DNA from: Pyropia yezoensis
Taxonomy: Eukaryota > Rhodophyta > Bangiophyceae > Bangiales > Bangiaceae
Length of the DNA: 64,000 nt
Assembly: GCA_009829735.1 (NCBI GenBank)
Contig: CM020620.1
Coordinates: 17,318,354 to 17,382,353, forward strand
Direction: 5' to 3'
Part shown: positions 50,590 to 63,971 of the stretch, in pieces
How the letters are laid out: each line of letters starts with the position of its first letter
How positions within the stretch are numbered: the stretch's first letter is position 1
Notes under the pieces: generated by a model
What the model saw: only the letters and a program-made list of their open reading frames with translations
Databases searched by the model: none
Told to the model about the DNA's origin: nothing
Made by a program: the position numbers and the translations under genes

Positions 50590-53500
50590 TCACGTTGAGG
50601 GGGGGCTGTTAGGATCAATCTCATTCCGGGCACAGTATGCCCGGACCTTCTCAGCGGGAAGGTCCTCCACATACTCCCACGTATCGTCCTTGGCTTTGTA
50701 GCCAAACCAACGCACCCTCAACATGAGGCGGTCAGTGTCCTCATCCCAGCCGTGGTCGATGAACTTATCGAACACGTACTCCTGCGGGCCCTATTTGGCC
50801 GCAGGCAGCGAGGGGAGGCGCCACGCTTCCAGCGCCCGCGCCCAAGCTGGGTCGCCTGCAGGGGGTGGTGCAACTTTGACCACGTCCTGTCCGTTCACTG
50901 TGCGGACCCCATCGTAACTTTCGATGGTGAAGCGCCGCCCATCAGTACGAAGGACCTGGTACGGCCCCTTCGTCTGGAATACCAACTTACCCCCAGTTGG
51001 GGTGTGTGAGTGTACCAGCACCCAAACACCCTGCTCGTGGACATGCTTAGCATTGCGCACCTTTTTGTCAAATGTACGCTTATAGCGCTTTTGTGCTTTG
51101 TCCATCTCAGCCCTGACTTTAGGGATGAGGTTTTCAAGCCTAGCAGCGAGCTCCGCCTTACTCTCAGTAGGAGTAGGCGTACTGCCACCATCCTCCCTAG
51201 TTGGGAGTGGCCGCCGCACGGCAATAGACCGCACGCGACGGGGGGTCACAAAAGCGAGGGGTACTTTCCCGGTAGATGAGTGAACCTGCGAATTGTAGGC
51301 AGTGGTAAGAATAGAAATGTATTGGTCCCACGTTTTCACATGCTCACTCACATAGTGGCGCAGCTGCCGAACAATAGTTTCGTTGAAGCGCTCCACCTGC
51401 CCATTAGTTTGTGGGTGGTAGGGGGTGGCATAGTGTGCCTTAACCCCCAACATGTCCAGCACTCCCTGAAACAGTACAGACGCAAATTGCGGTCCATTGT
51501 CCGATAGTGTACTATCCGGAATGCCATACGCGGCAACCCAGTGATCTAGGAAGGCTGACACGACCGACATGGCCGTGATCTCTGCCAGTGGGACCGCTCG
51601 CGTAAGTTTCGTGAAGCGGTCACAGATGACCAGGAGGTACTGGTTGCCCCCCTCGGTCACTGGCAGTGGCCCAAGGATGTCCATTTCCAACGCGGCGAAC
51701 GGCTCCTTGGCCGGGAACAATAGCATAGCCGTACTAGGCCGCCGTTCCATCAGACGGTTCTGTGCACAACTTGTGCAGGCAGCCACCCAACTGTAGATGT
51801 CGACCACCATGGACGGCCAGTAGTACCTGGTCCTCAGGGTCTGGTACAGTTTATACTAGACCCCAGGTGTCCACCCATGGGAGCGTTGTGCTCCCTCTCA
51901 AGGATACTGTCCTTGAGGGATGCGGGGACGACAAGTTGTTCAGCTCCTTGGAATACCCCCCTCCTCATGAGGAGGCCATCGTCCCCCAGAAAGAACCGCA
52001 TCTCCGCCACTGTATCCAGTGTATCCCTCTGCGACTTGCAGAAGGGATCCTCGGCCTGGGCCTTCACCACCTCGTCCAGGGACAGGGGCAAGTACTTCTT
52101 GTTCCCTGGCGCCTCGGGGTTCAACGCCTGACCCGAGCGCGTGACTACCCCCACGATGGGGATGTCCTCATCGACTGGGTTAGTGTCCAGCCCCTCGGTA
52201 GGTTCCCGAGAGAGGCCGTCGGCAAGGGCATGTTGCCCGCCAGGTCGGTACTCAATATCAAAGTTGAAGGGTGCCAGTCGCACCCTCCACCGATTGAGAC
52301 GAGTGTTCGTACAGTCCGTCTTAAAGATGAACTGCAACGCGCGGTGGTCACAGCGGATGAGGAACTTCTCACCCTCTAGGTAGTGACGAACTGACGTCAC
52401 CGCCCACACAACTGCGAGTGTTTCCAACTCGGTGACTCCGTAGTTCTTCTCGGCCGAGTTCAGCCCCTTGCTGAAGTATCCTACCGGCAAGTACTCCTTG
52501 TCCGGCTGCTGAAGAAGCAGCACACAACCAAGTTGGTCGTAGCTAGCGTCCTCATCCAGGATGTAGTGGCCTCCCAACCTGGGAAAAGCCAGGATAGGGG
52601 GCTTCAGCAGAAGGTCCCGAAGAGTCTCAAAGGATTCCTGCTCCACCCGACTTGGGGGAGGCAGGTTCTTCGGTAGCGTTGAGCTTACTAACTCATTCAA
52701 CGGCTTCGCCACCTTGGCGAAGCCCTTGGTGAAACGTCGGTACACGTTACACATCCCGAGGAAGCTCCTCATCTGGGTCTGGGTCCGGGGGTACTGAGCC
52801 TTACGAATGGCCCTCAAGTTCTTCTCGTTAACACTGAGACGCCCCGGACGGACAACATGTCCCAAGTACTCCACCTCTTGAGTGAAGAGGTGGCACTTAC
52901 TCGCCTTCAGTGACACACCGGCGTCAGCAAGTAGCTTGAACACCTGGCCAAGATGGCCAATGTGTTCCTCCGGACTTCGGGAGAACACAATGATATCGTC
53001 TAGGTACACAAGACAGATCTGCCACCGTACTCCGGCCAGAATCATGTCCATAGCGCGCTGGAAAGTTGCCGGCGCGTTACACAGTCCAAACGGTAGGCGC
53101 TTGCACTGGTAGGTACCACAGTGACAGGTAAAGGTAGTTTTATGCCTGTCCTCCGGGGCAATGGGAATTTGCCAGTACCCCGCGTTACAGTCCAGGGTAG
53201 AGAACACGTTTGCCTCCCCCAGAGAGTCCAGACAGTCATCCATCCTAGGTAGGGGATAACTGTCCTTCACCGTGCTCTCGTTGAGCTTACGGTAGTCGAT
53301 ACAGAACCGTGGGGTCCCATCAACTTTGTGGACGATAACCACCGGACTCGCCCACTCGGCGTTACTGGCCTCGATCACATCGAGGGCTTCCATGCGAGCG
53401 ACTTGCTCCTTAACGAGGGCCCTTGAACGAGGTCCTCCCCTATACATTTGTTGGCGTATAGGGGGTGCACCGGGCTTCAACTCGATCCGGTGTTGGGTGG

Positions 53501-54575
53501 CTCTCATGAGTCCCAATTGACCATCCCACAACTTGCGATATTGGTCCAAGAGGCGTTCAACTTGAACCCTCAACCTGGGTGGAACACCCTCCATGTTCAC
53601 ATGGGGCCGAGGAGAGGCGGCCGACTTGGCTTGGCGCTTCTCCTTTCCGGACTTCGGGTCGCTACTCGCGCCCGCGTTGAGGGTGACCGCTACTACCGGT
53701 CCCTCGTGTTGGTCGATATAGCCGAACTTGGCTCCCGACTTGAAGTACTTGGGCGACGAGCTCAGGTTCATATCCTGGATCCTCCACGGGACTCCAGCGT
53801 TGGAGTCCATCGTGCCTAGGGCAAGATGCACTTGGTGCTTTCAAGCAAGACGGGGGTGAGGGTGCACCAACCCGCTCCCCGTATAGTCAGTTACAACGTC
53901 AACGTGCGCCACCGAGTTGGGGGGCAACGTGACATTACGGGCTAAACGCAGGGTAGCAGTAAACCCTTCCCTCACAGAGCAAACAGGCGTCGACTGTGAG
54001 ACTCTCACAGGAGCCACAGACTTTCCCTTACCAAGGATGGGGATGGTTTCCCCATTCATCAACTTGACCCAGTACTCAGGGCCACAAATCAAAGGCACTT
54101 GTGTAACAACATAAGGGGTACCCAGAAGCAGGGGTACCGATATTTTCTCAACTACACCATAGGTCACGTCGACCTCATGGGTCCCCAACCTAGTTGGTAG
54201 GCTCACGGCACCAACGATGGGAAGTACCCCACCATTGATATCGATCAGATGGTCAGCTTTAGACCTCCAGCGTTGGAGCTTCGTGTCCTTTGGTAATAGC
54301 GACTTGCGAATCAAGGAGGCTCCTGACCCGGTATCAAGTACGGTACGGGCACAGCAGGCGCGGCCGGGGGCGAGTTGCACCCGTCCAGCCACCTGGAAGC
54401 TCTCACCCGTCAGCACCGCGATGACCCGACGTGGGTTTACGTTCTTGGGGAGTCCTACCCGAGGTGGGCGGACTCCCTCAGGTCGCCGCAGTATCCGGCA
54501 CGGTTGGCTCGTCCTCTTGACCCACTTGGCCGAGGCTGCCGTTGTGAGCTTCGGACGACCAGTTCCAACGGTCAT
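50590..54575 (-). pseudogene. pol: B2 pol
   Basis: Same layout as B1: protease LDTGSGASLI near 54320, RT YLDDIIVFS near 52990-53015, RNase H near 52550, integrase zinc finger near 51770, DDE core with EMDILGPLP, LSDNGPQFAS and NGQVERFNE, chromodomain near 50660-50780 (FIDHGW...RVRWFGY...DDTWE). The frame starts with ATG in an ATGA overlap with the gag stop. It is a fossil with a few breaks. Confidence 0.92.
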
Positions 54576-56524
54576 TCGTTTCCCGCCGACTTGGCGTCCG
54601 AATCTGAGGGCGAAGGGAAAGACGACGAGTCCGAGGACGACGTGTCCACCTCCCCCGCCGAGGGTGTAGCGTCCGCGACGACCGGTCGCGACCGACCCTC
54701 GTGGCGTGAACGTACTTCGTTCGTAGCCGACCTCTTACTCGCATTCCTAACAAGTTGTTGGATGCGTTTACTCAACTTGGGGCAATCATATGCCCAGTGT
54801 CCATCGGAGTTGCATTGCAGTTCCAACACCGATTGTCAGTTCCCGGAGGGGTCTTCCCGACTGGGGAAGACGAAGAGATACCCTGGGAAGTTCCCACGGC
54901 AGCTACCACCCTTTCCTTGCGGATTCGGCGTGCCTCTCTCAACTCTCTGGCCTGGCACGCCTCCTCACGTTCCTTGGCCAACTCGGCCTGACGCTCCTGG
55001 CGTTGTTCCTCCCGCAGCTTGCGGTAGGCCTCGCCTCTGCGGTAGGCGAACCTAGCTAACTCGGCCAGGGTCGCCCGGGCAGTGTTATGCTCCCGGGTCT
55101 CCATCCGGACTGACCAATGGAGTCCCTCCACAAACCGACTCTTCACCACAGCTTGTGGATGCAGAAACCCACAAAGATTGTTGAGCTTACGAAACTCGCT
55201 CCGAAAAGAACAACTCGTCCTCGGCCTCTTCCTGATGGGCTTGCTTAAACTCCTCACCTTGAGAAGCCAACGCTGCTTCATCCACCATGGCTCTCAACAA
55301 CCAGTTGACGAGCTCCAAATAGGACGTCACCTCACCAGCGCCTCCACTTGAGGAGCTGGGCATGACGGACATACGTTCTGTCCGCAGGTCGCCCTTCGTA
55401 AATTCCTGTAGCATATAGAACGCCATGCCTTCACTTATGGCATTGTCGTCACAGGCTTTTGCGAAACGACGTAGGAACTCAACGACACGGAGGGGGGGAG
55501 TTCCATCCCACTCCGCTTTGTGCCCAAAAGAGTGAAGTGCATTCTTCTTGGCACGGCCCATGGCTTTGGCCTGGTAAGGACCATACGCCACCGACTTGTT
55601 GTGAAGGGCGTAGGTCTCACAGTCAAAGATCCTCTGGTAGACCGGGTTGGCTACCTGGATCTTGGGCGGCACCTCACGTTGAGGGAACAGCCGCTGAAGC
55701 ACTGGGGTAAGTTGACCCTCAGTCCCCATGGTCTGGCGCGGCGCACTTGGTGTAGCCGCCGGCGTTTCCGGGAGAAACTCCCCCGTGAAGGGCGTACGCC
55801 CCACCGAGTATGGTGTGGCTCTCTCGTTGGGAGTCACAGGTGTCGCCCCCAGTTCGGGGCGACCTGAGATAGGCGTAAGGAGAGATTCCTCCTGCGCCTG
55901 CGGGCTCGAAAGCCCCAATCCGGTCTGGACATTAAGACCATCTGGCAAACTCGCCACAATCTGATTCAGAAAAGTATTCGTCATCGTGACCACCAGGTCC
56001 GGCAAAGTCTGCCGCAACACATTGGTCGCCTCCCGACGGACAGTTTCCGCGAGGAGGGGATTGTCGACTCCAGTTGAGTCTCGGTCCGCCTCCGGGAGTC
56101 CACCTGAGGGGTAACCACGTTCCTCAGGGGTCACAACCGGGGGCATGGGCGCGAGCCCATCGCCGACTAACGGAGGTCCACCGTCCTCCGAAAGCCTAGT
56201 TGGCGACGGCTCCAAGCCAAAGTTGGCTCCAACCCGAGTGGAACCCGCGGGGACAGTCCTCACCCCTTGGGACGTTCCCGTTGAGTATACCACACGGTGG
56301 CCAGACTTCGGCCCACCCACATCAGAAGTGTCACCCGATTGAACTCCCGACTGAGTCGGGGTGGCCTGTTGCCCGCCCGTACTTCCAGTCCTGCTGGCTT
56401 GAGGGACCTATAGTTCCTCTGCGACCCCAGGTAAACCCACCTGTGTCTCACCAGTATTCAAAAGCACTCAAGTACGTGCGTCACCCGTGTACTCCCCGGA
56501 CGACGGGGGGTCCGAACTAGCCAT
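54572..56524 (-). pseudogene. gag: B2 gag
   Basis: Start ATG at 56524 in CCAACATGG. It keeps the Pro/Gly-rich N-terminal half, the capsid-like core, the Glu/Arg-rich coiled-coil-like stretch and a zinc knuckle near the end (CW.C...DGHWAYDC type), ending GNE-stop at the frameshift site. It is broken in a few places. Confidence 0.88.
54578..54584 (-). promoter_or_regulatory. -1 ribosomal frameshift heptamer GGGAAAC (B2)
   Basis: Same site and phase as in B1. Confidence 0.7.
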
Positions 56525-56623
56525 GTTGGCTGACGATCCGTATGACACGGTCCAAGTCCACCGTTCCTCTGAGACAAAGAGCCCCCTACACCCGGGTGCA
56601 CCCGGAGGTAAAGTTTACCTCTG

Positions 56624-56641
56624 TCCCCTGCTGCTCCACCA
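56624..56641 (-). other. B2 primer-binding site
   Basis: TGGTGGAGCAGCAGGGGA on the minus strand, 2 nt from the 5' LTR. Confidence 0.8.
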
Positions 56642-56643
56642 AA

Positions 56644-57113
56644 TGTGACAAATACCGCTCACACACACGACACCCAAGTTGGGGCGGTGTACAAGGGCTG
56701 CCTCCCGTGTCGGGGGAACCGGAAGAAGTGCAAGTCGCACACACTCTATCCCTGTTGTGGGGCAATCCCCCCACTGACAAACAAGAAGATGGTGTGTGGT
56801 CCAACAGTTTCTTGGTCGGGACGGGGACGCAGGGCCAAGCCCCGCTGTCCCTCCCCTTATCCCCCCGGGGTCCCCTCAGAATCTCGCCACTCAGAATCTC
56901 CCACCCCAGCACCTGCCTACCGGGCCACACGAAAATTCAAGACGATAAATGCAGAAAAACCCTCAAATCCAAGTTGGATTTACTACTAAGCTAACTATCC
57001 CAAACTTAGGGAATATGGACCAAAATGCAGTGGGGGGATCGGATTAGGCAAGTGGCCTGCCGCCCCTTGCATGGCACGTGTTGCCCCCTTACCTGGGGGC
57101 CAATACAGCCACA
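56644..57113 (-). repeat. B2 5' LTR
   Basis: 470-bp B-family LTR. Its outer end on the minus strand reads TGTGGCTGTATTGG. Confidence 0.93.
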
Positions 57114-57118
57114 CAGGG

Positions 57119-57802
57119 GACAGAGGTAACCTTTACCTCCGGGTGCACCCGGGCGTAGGGGGCCCTCTGTCTCAGCGGAACGGTGGTCTTGGTCTGTTTC
57201 GAGTGGATCGTTAGCCAGCATAGCTGGATCGGGCCCCCCGTCGTCTGGGAAGTACACGGGTGACGCACGTCTTTCAGTGCCTTTTAAAACTGGGGAGACA
57301 CACGTCGGTGTACCTGGGGTCGCAGAGGGATTAGAGGTCCCTCCAGCCAGCAGAACTGGGAGTACAGGCGAGCAACTGGCCTCCCCGACAGGCCGAGTTC
57401 GCCAAAGAGAAGGAGAAGGATCGCAAGGCCTGAGAGTTACAAGAGGTACGCCGGATCCGTAAGGACAAGGTAGTAGCCGCTGTGGGCACTTTACAGGGCA
57501 ACCCCTCGGGTTCCTAACCCGGGAAGACTCTCCCGGGGACAGAGAATCGGTGTTGGAACTGCAACGCTGATGGACACTGGGCATGCGACTGCCCTATCTT
57601 GATGAAACACATTCAACAGCTTATCAAGAATGCGAGCAAGAAGACGGCTGCGCGCGAAGTACGCTTGCGCCGCGAGGGTGACCCGCGGCCGGTGGAGGCT
57701 GTGGCCACGCCCTCGGCTGAAGAGGTGGACACGTCGTCCTCGGACTTGTCGTCCTCCCCTTCGCCCTCAGACTCCGAGGCCAAGTCCGTGGGAAGTGAGT
57801 GA
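57119..57802 (+). pseudogene. gag: Element C gag remnant
   Basis: Starts in leader sequence matching the B leader (GACAGAGGTAACCTTTACCTCC). It shows parts of the B-type gag: the charged KDK stretch, zinc knuckle CWNCNADGHWACDC near 57555-57600, and the acidic Ser-rich end (DTSSSDLSSSPSPSDSE). It is clearly decayed. Confidence 0.8.
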
Positions 57803-60800
57803 CTGCTGGAGCTGGACGTCCGAAGCTCACAGCGCCAGCCTGCGCCAAGTAGGTCAAGAGGAAGAATCAACCATGCCGCATACCGTGCCGACGCAAAGGG
57901 GTCCGCCCACCTCGGGTAGGACTCCCTAAGAACCTAAGCCCGCGTCGGGTCATCTCTGTGCTGACAGGAGCGAGCGGCCAGGTGGCTGGCCGGGTGCAAC
58001 TAGCCCCAGGACGTGCGTGTTGTGGCCGTATCGTACTGGATATTTGCTCAGGCGCTTCTTTGGAACGCAAGTCGCTGTTGCCCAAGGAGGTGGAGCTCCA
58101 ACGCTGGAGGTCCAAAGCCAACTACAGGATAGGCATCAACGGTGGAATTCTTTTCATTGTGGGTGCTGTGGACATGTCAATTAGGCTGGAGTCCCACGCG
58201 GTCGACGTGACCTATGGTGTGCTTGAGAACATTTCGGTGCCCCTGCTTCTGGGCACCCCGTATGTGGTGAATCAGGTGCCTTTGATTGGCGGCCCTGCGT
58301 ACAGGGTTGAGTTTACGAATGGGGAGACTATCTCAATCCTTGGAAAAGGGAAGTCTGCCGCTCTTGTGACAGTCTCACTGTCGAAGCCTGCTTGTACGGT
58401 ATCAGAAGGGTTACTCCTACCTTGCGTCTGGCCCGTTAGGTCACGTTGCCTCCCAACTCGGTGGCTCTCGTGGACGTTGTAACTGATTACACGGGGAACG
58501 GGTTGGTGCAGTCTACCCCCCGTCTTGCTCGAAAGCACAAAGTGCATGTTTCCCTTGGCACAATGGACTCCAATGCCGGGGTCCCGGTGAGGGTCCAGGT
58601 GATGAACCTCAGTTCCTCACCCAAGTACTTCAAGTCGGGAGCCAAGTTCGGCTATATCCACCAACATGGGGGTCCCGTGATTGCGGTCACCCTCAACGCG
58701 GGTGCGGCCAGTTGCACGAAGCCCGCGTCAGAGAGGCACAAAGCCAAGTCGGCAGCCCTTCCCCGACCCGATAAGGATAGGGAGAATGTAACGCTCAAGT
58801 TGCGGGTTCAAGTTGAACGCCTCTTGGACCAATATCACAAGCTGTGGGTTGGTCAGTTGGGACTCATGAAAACCACGAAACACCGGATCCAGTTGAAGCC
58901 CGGAGTGGCCCCTATACTTCAACAACCTTATAGGAGATGGCCCCATCCAAGGGCCCTCGTCAAGGAGCAAGTTGCTCGCATGGAGACACTAGACGTGATA
59001 GAAGCCTGTGACGCCGAGTTGGCGAGCCTGGTGGTGATTGTCCATTAACCACATTGAACTTCACGGTTCTGTATAGACTATCGTAAGCTCAACGTGAGAA
59101 CGGTGAAGGATGGTTACCCTCTTCCGAGGATGGATGACTGTCTGGACTCGTTGGGGGAGGCAGACGTGTTCTCCACCCTAGACTGTAACGCAGGGTACGG
59201 GCAAATTCCCATTGCCCCGGAGGACAGGCGTAAACCTACCTCTACCTGTCATTGTGGCACATACGAGTGCAAGCGGCTGCCGTTTGGGCTGTCCAACGCG
59301 CCACCAACATTCCAGCGCGCCATGGACGTGAATCTGGCCGGATTACGGTGGCAGATCTCTCCTGTGCACCTTGATGACATCGTCGTGTTCTCTCGAACTT
59401 GGGAAGAACACGTGCACCATCTTCGTCAGGTGTTCAAGCTACTCGCTGACACTGGTGTGTCGTTGAAGGCCAACAAGTGCCACCTCTCCACTCAAGAGGT
59501 ACAATACCTGGGGCATGTTGTCCGCCCGGGGCGCTTCAGTGTCAACGAGAGGAATCTGAAGGCCATCCGCAAGGACCAGTACCCCCGCACACAGACCCAG
59601 ATGAGGAGCTTCCTCGGGATGTTTAACGTGTACCGATGTTTCACAAAGTGCTTCGCCAAGGTGGCGAAGCCGCAGAATGAGCTAGTTAGCTCGACGCTGC
59701 CGAAGAATCTGCCCTCCCCAATTCGGGTAGAGCAGAGAGCCTTTTAGATTCTTCGGGATCAGTTGCTGAGCCCTTCCATCTGGGCTATTCCCAGGTTGGG
59801 AGCCCACTACGACCTACACGTGGATGCTAGCTACGACCAACTTGGTTGTGCGCTGCTATAACAGCATCCAGATAAGGAGTACTTGCCGGTAGGTTATTTC
59901 AGCGAGGGGCTCAACTCTGCGGAGCAAGCCTACGGAGTCACCAAATTGGAAGGACTCGCAGTGGTGTGGGCGGTAACGTCACTTTGTCACAACCTGGTGG
60001 GTGAGAAGTTCCTCATCCGCTGTGACCACCGCGCGTTGCTGTTCATCTTTAAAACGGATTGTACCAACACCGGCCTTAACAGGTGGCGGGTGTAACTGGC
60101 GCCCATCAACTTTGACATTGAGTACCGCCTCGGCCGGCAACATGCCTTGGCCGACGGTCTGTATCGGGTAATGACCAAGGGGCTAGATACATATCCAATC
60201 GATGAGGACATCCCCATCGTGGGGGTGGTCACGCGCTCGTGGCACGTGCTGAACCCCGAGGAGCCAGGAAGCAAGAAGTACTTGCCTCTGACGGTGGACG
60301 TAGACGTGAAGGCTTAGGCGTAAGATTCCATCTGCAAGTCGCAGAGGGACGCACTCGACGCCGTGGCGGAGACACTGGTTTTCGTCGGAGATGAGGGCCT
60401 CCCCTTGAGGACAGGGGCGATCCAGGGGACTGAACAACTTGTTGTCCCCTCAGCTCTCAAGAACAGTGTCCTTGAGCGGGAGCACTACGCTCCTAAAGGT
60501 GGACACATGGGGTCTAGTAAACTTTACCAGACCCTCAGGACCCGGTACTTCTGGACCTGTATGGTGGTGGACATCCACAGTTCAGTAGCTGCATGCACAA
60601 GTTGTGCGCAGAATCTCCAGACGGAACGGCGGCCTGCTACGGCCATGTTGCTGTCCTCGGCTAAGAAGGTCTTCGCCGCGTTGGCATTGGACATCCTTGG
60701 GCCCCTGCCAGTGACGGAGGATGGCAACCAGGACCTCCTGGTCATCTGCAATCGCTTTACGCAACTTACGCGAGCGATCCCCCTGCCAGAGATCACGGCC

Positions 60801-61781
60801 ATGTCGGTCGTGTCAGCCTTTCTAGTTCGCTGGTTTGCCGCGTATCGTATCCCGAACAGTGCGTTGTGGGACAACGGACCGCAATTTGCCTCCGTATTGT
60901 TCCAGGGAGTGCTGGATATGTTGGGGTTTCGGGCAAACTATGCCACCCCCTACCACCCACAAAATAATGGGCTGTTGGAGCGCTTCAACTAAAATATTGC
61001 TCGGCAGCTGCGCCACTATGTGAGTGAGCGCTTGAAAACGTGGGACCAATACATCTCTGCTTTGACTACCGCCTACAACTCGCAGGCTCACTCCTCTACG
61101 GGGGAGGCACCCCTCGCCTTTGTCACTCCGCGCCGTGTGCAATCCAATGCTTTACAGCGGCCGCTCCCAACTAGGGAGGCCGGTGGTGGGACACCTACTT
61201 CCACTGAGAGTAAGGTGGAGTTCGCTGCAAGGCTCGAGAAGTTCGTCTCCAAAGTCAGGGCTGAGATGGACAACGCGCAAAAGTGCTACAAGCGTTCTTT
61301 TGATAAGAAAGTGCGTACCGCCAACCACGTCCCCAAGCAGGGTGACTGGGTGCTGGCACATTCACATACCCCAACTTGGGGTAACCTGGTGTTCCAAGCG
61401 AAGGTACCATACCAAGTCCTTCGTACGGATGGGCGGCGGTTCACCATCGAAAAAGACGATGGGATCCGTAAAGTAAAAGGACAGGACGTGGTGAAAGTTG
61501 CAACACGTCCTCCCGGCGACCCGGCTTGGGCGCGTGCGCTCAAGGCGTGGCGTCTGCCTTCGCTACCTGCGGCCAGCCAGGGCTCGCAGGAATACGTGTT
61601 CGACAAGTTCGTCGACCACGGGTGCGATGAGGATACTAACCGTCTCACGTTGAGGGTGCGCTGGTTTGGCTACTGCGCCAAAGACGAAACATGGGAACAC
61701 GTGAAGGACCACCTCGATGAGAAGATCCGGGCTTACTGCGCCCGGAATGATGTCGAACCTGACTGCCCTCCCTCACCGTGA
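57803..61781 (+). pseudogene. pol: Element C pol remnant
   Basis: Protease region with DICSGASL in place of the B-type DTGSGASL near 58040, RT region (PLPRMDDCLDSLGEADVFST near 59120, LDDIVVFS near 59370), RNase H part near 59810-60100, integrase with CTSCAQN, ALDILGPLPVTE and LWDNGPQFAS (60590-60890), and a chromodomain region near 61590-61700. Divergence from B is far higher than between B1 and B2. It is a fossil with many breaks. Confidence 0.88.
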
Positions 61782-61935
61782 GGAAAGGTCAAGAGTCAGT
61801 GCCAAGAGAGAGCTTCAAGTCGAAGTGGTACGCAACGTGGCTTGAACTACGGCCTTAACCCTCCCACTTTTAACAACATAGACAGCTGCCAACTAGGCAG
61901 GCATGCAAGACTCCCCACCCTCGCAACTCTCACCT

Positions 61936-63647
61936 TCATGTGGAGGAGAACGATGAGACCCCCGTCGGTGGGGCCGGCGGTTCCAAGTCTGAACCGTCGT
62001 GACCAAGATGGTCGCGAGTATGACGACGACTACGGCTGCCAACCTGCCTGGTTTTGCGCGCAAGCTGGCGACGCAGACGCCGGACCGACTCGGGCTCGAA
62101 CATCGTGGATGAATTCGACGCGAAGTAAGACATCTCGTGTTCCGACACGGATCGAGAGCGCCGCGAGTGGCCGCGATGACGGCGAGGAGGTGAGTATGCC
62201 CGGCTTTCCCGACGCTTGCCGCGCCCGAGTGGGGCCGACAAAGGCATGATCGAGCCGATACGAGCCAGCTCGGCCGTCATGAACTCCGCTACCGACTCGC
62301 ATCTCGCGGTCGTGTTGCCTGTCCGAGAGCGCTCCTCAAGCTGAGTAGTCTCCGAAGCTTGGAGGGTGGCAACCGACGCGGACATCCACGATATCGTACG
62401 CAGCAACGTGGTGATCATCATCTCCGACGTCAAAGGCGCCGTCGGCAACACCAACATGGGGAAGACCGTAAGTATAGCGGCCCCCAAGTTGGGGGGTACA
62501 AGCGTAGACGTCTCGACTGCAACGCCCATCGGAGTGTTCTTGTGCCGCTGGAACGGAACGGGAGAAAGAGAAGGGAGACGCCGAGTCGACGGAGCCCGCG
62601 GGTGGCCGCGATCTCGAGTTTGGGCCGCGGCCGCACCTTGCGCCAGGTACTCTTGGTGCGTCACCACGCCAACCACGGTCTTTTTGTCTAGGAGAGGCGC
62701 AGTGTAGCGTTCCACCCCCGGGGCATACGGGTAGTCCCCGATGCCCAACCCTTTCTTGAGTACAACGCGGCCGTCGTGAAGTTCATGGCCGACCCAGACG
62801 AACTGGCGAAGTGTGCCTTTGTCCTTGGACCCACGGGATCTTCGGCGCAACTTGTGCTCGATGCTCACTCACTCGATGAGCTTGTGAAGCCGAAGCATCT
62901 CCTCAAGTAGAGCCAGTTGGCCGGACCGGCACCTCTCCGCAAGTAGCCGAGGGGTGAGCTGCTCCAAACCTTGGAACAGGCGGGGCAATAAGTGCCAAAG
63001 CATCCCGCATCGCTGTACGAATGGTACCCATGTCGACATGACCTCGAGCAGCCACAGTGTTGCTAACATGGCGAACACTAGGTGGTCCCAGCTAGCCGTC
63101 AACATGACGGAGCCAAAGTGGTCAACCAACCGCGGCAACAATGCCGGGATCCCATACCTGACCTCAACTTGAGGCCACCACTCAGGCTCCTTGGGGTAGA
63201 TTTGCTACTTGTTCGCCAGGGCTTGTTGCTCAAATTCAAGCTGAGCTGAGGTTACCAAGTATGGACCTCGCCGGAGGTCCCTCTGAGCAAGGCGAACTGT
63301 TCCGTCTCGAAGTCATGACGGACACTGACACTACGTGGGCACTTCTCCTGTAGGCGCCCCCAGATGCGCTCCATCGCTGGACCAACTCTGCCGCAGCGGA
63401 TGACCGTCACGCAGTCCTCATACAGAGGCCAGGGCGGGTAAAACCACATTCCCAGGCCCTCCCTTGGAGTTACGGGGCCTACCTCCGGAGGAGAGCCCGC
63501 CGCCAACCCAGAGTCGGGTAGCGCAGGCGGTCCATCCCCCAAGGCAACCGTGGAGCTCCCACCGGAAGAACCGACGCGTGCCACGACCCGGGACGTGTCC
63601 TCCATACGCTCGTCCAGTGAGTCAGAGTCTCAAACTGGACTCACCAT
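61936..63647 (-). pseudogene. Element C antisense ORF remnant
   Basis: Homologue of the B antisense ORF in the expected place, from a start-like ATG near 63647. Recognised parts are a stretch beginning EDTSRVVARVG, the FYPPWPLYEDCVTVIRCGRVG block, a helical block with FAMLATLWLLEVMSTWVPFV, GTLRQFVWVGHELHDGRVVL, SEMMITTLLRTISWMSASV and the RS-like tail. An open stretch of about 310 codons (61936-62868) covers the C-terminal half. It is decayed elsewhere. Confidence 0.7.
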
Positions 63648-63958
63648 GGCTCTCCCGAAGTTGGGGAGAAAGAACTCGGTCACAGCTTCCCGACGTCCAC
63701 CTCGAGTTGCGGGGTACCTGGGTAGAAGGCAGACAGGGGGCCTCCCCAGCGTGGAATGGCCCCGGGTAAGGTGAAGGGGAAGAGTTGGTGCGGAAGAGGT
63801 ACGTGCAAGCTGCCAATTGGGCATGCTTTAGGAGAGGGGTGGTCGACAAGACCGCCTCCACGTCAACGTGATGCACCTGAGGACAGCGAGTCGCGCCCCC
63901 GGGGAGCGCAACACACGGTCTTATGCCACTCGCAGGACCGACCGGGTTGGTCCGACCT

Positions 63959-63971
63959 GAGGAGGGGGGAA
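63959..63971 (+). other. Element C polypurine tract
   Basis: GAGGAGGGGGGAA directly before the 3' LTR, close to the B tract. Confidence 0.75.

Larger units (their letters stand above)
47833..57113 (-). mobile_element. Ty3/gypsy LTR element B2, nested in C
   Basis: A 9,281-bp B-family copy on the minus strand: 5' LTR 56644-57113, gag, pol with chromodomain, antisense ORF, polypurine tract, 3' LTR 47833-48198. The target duplication is perfect CAGGG. It is very similar to B1 along its length. Gag-pol looks broken in about six places and the antisense ORF in about one. Confidence 0.95.
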
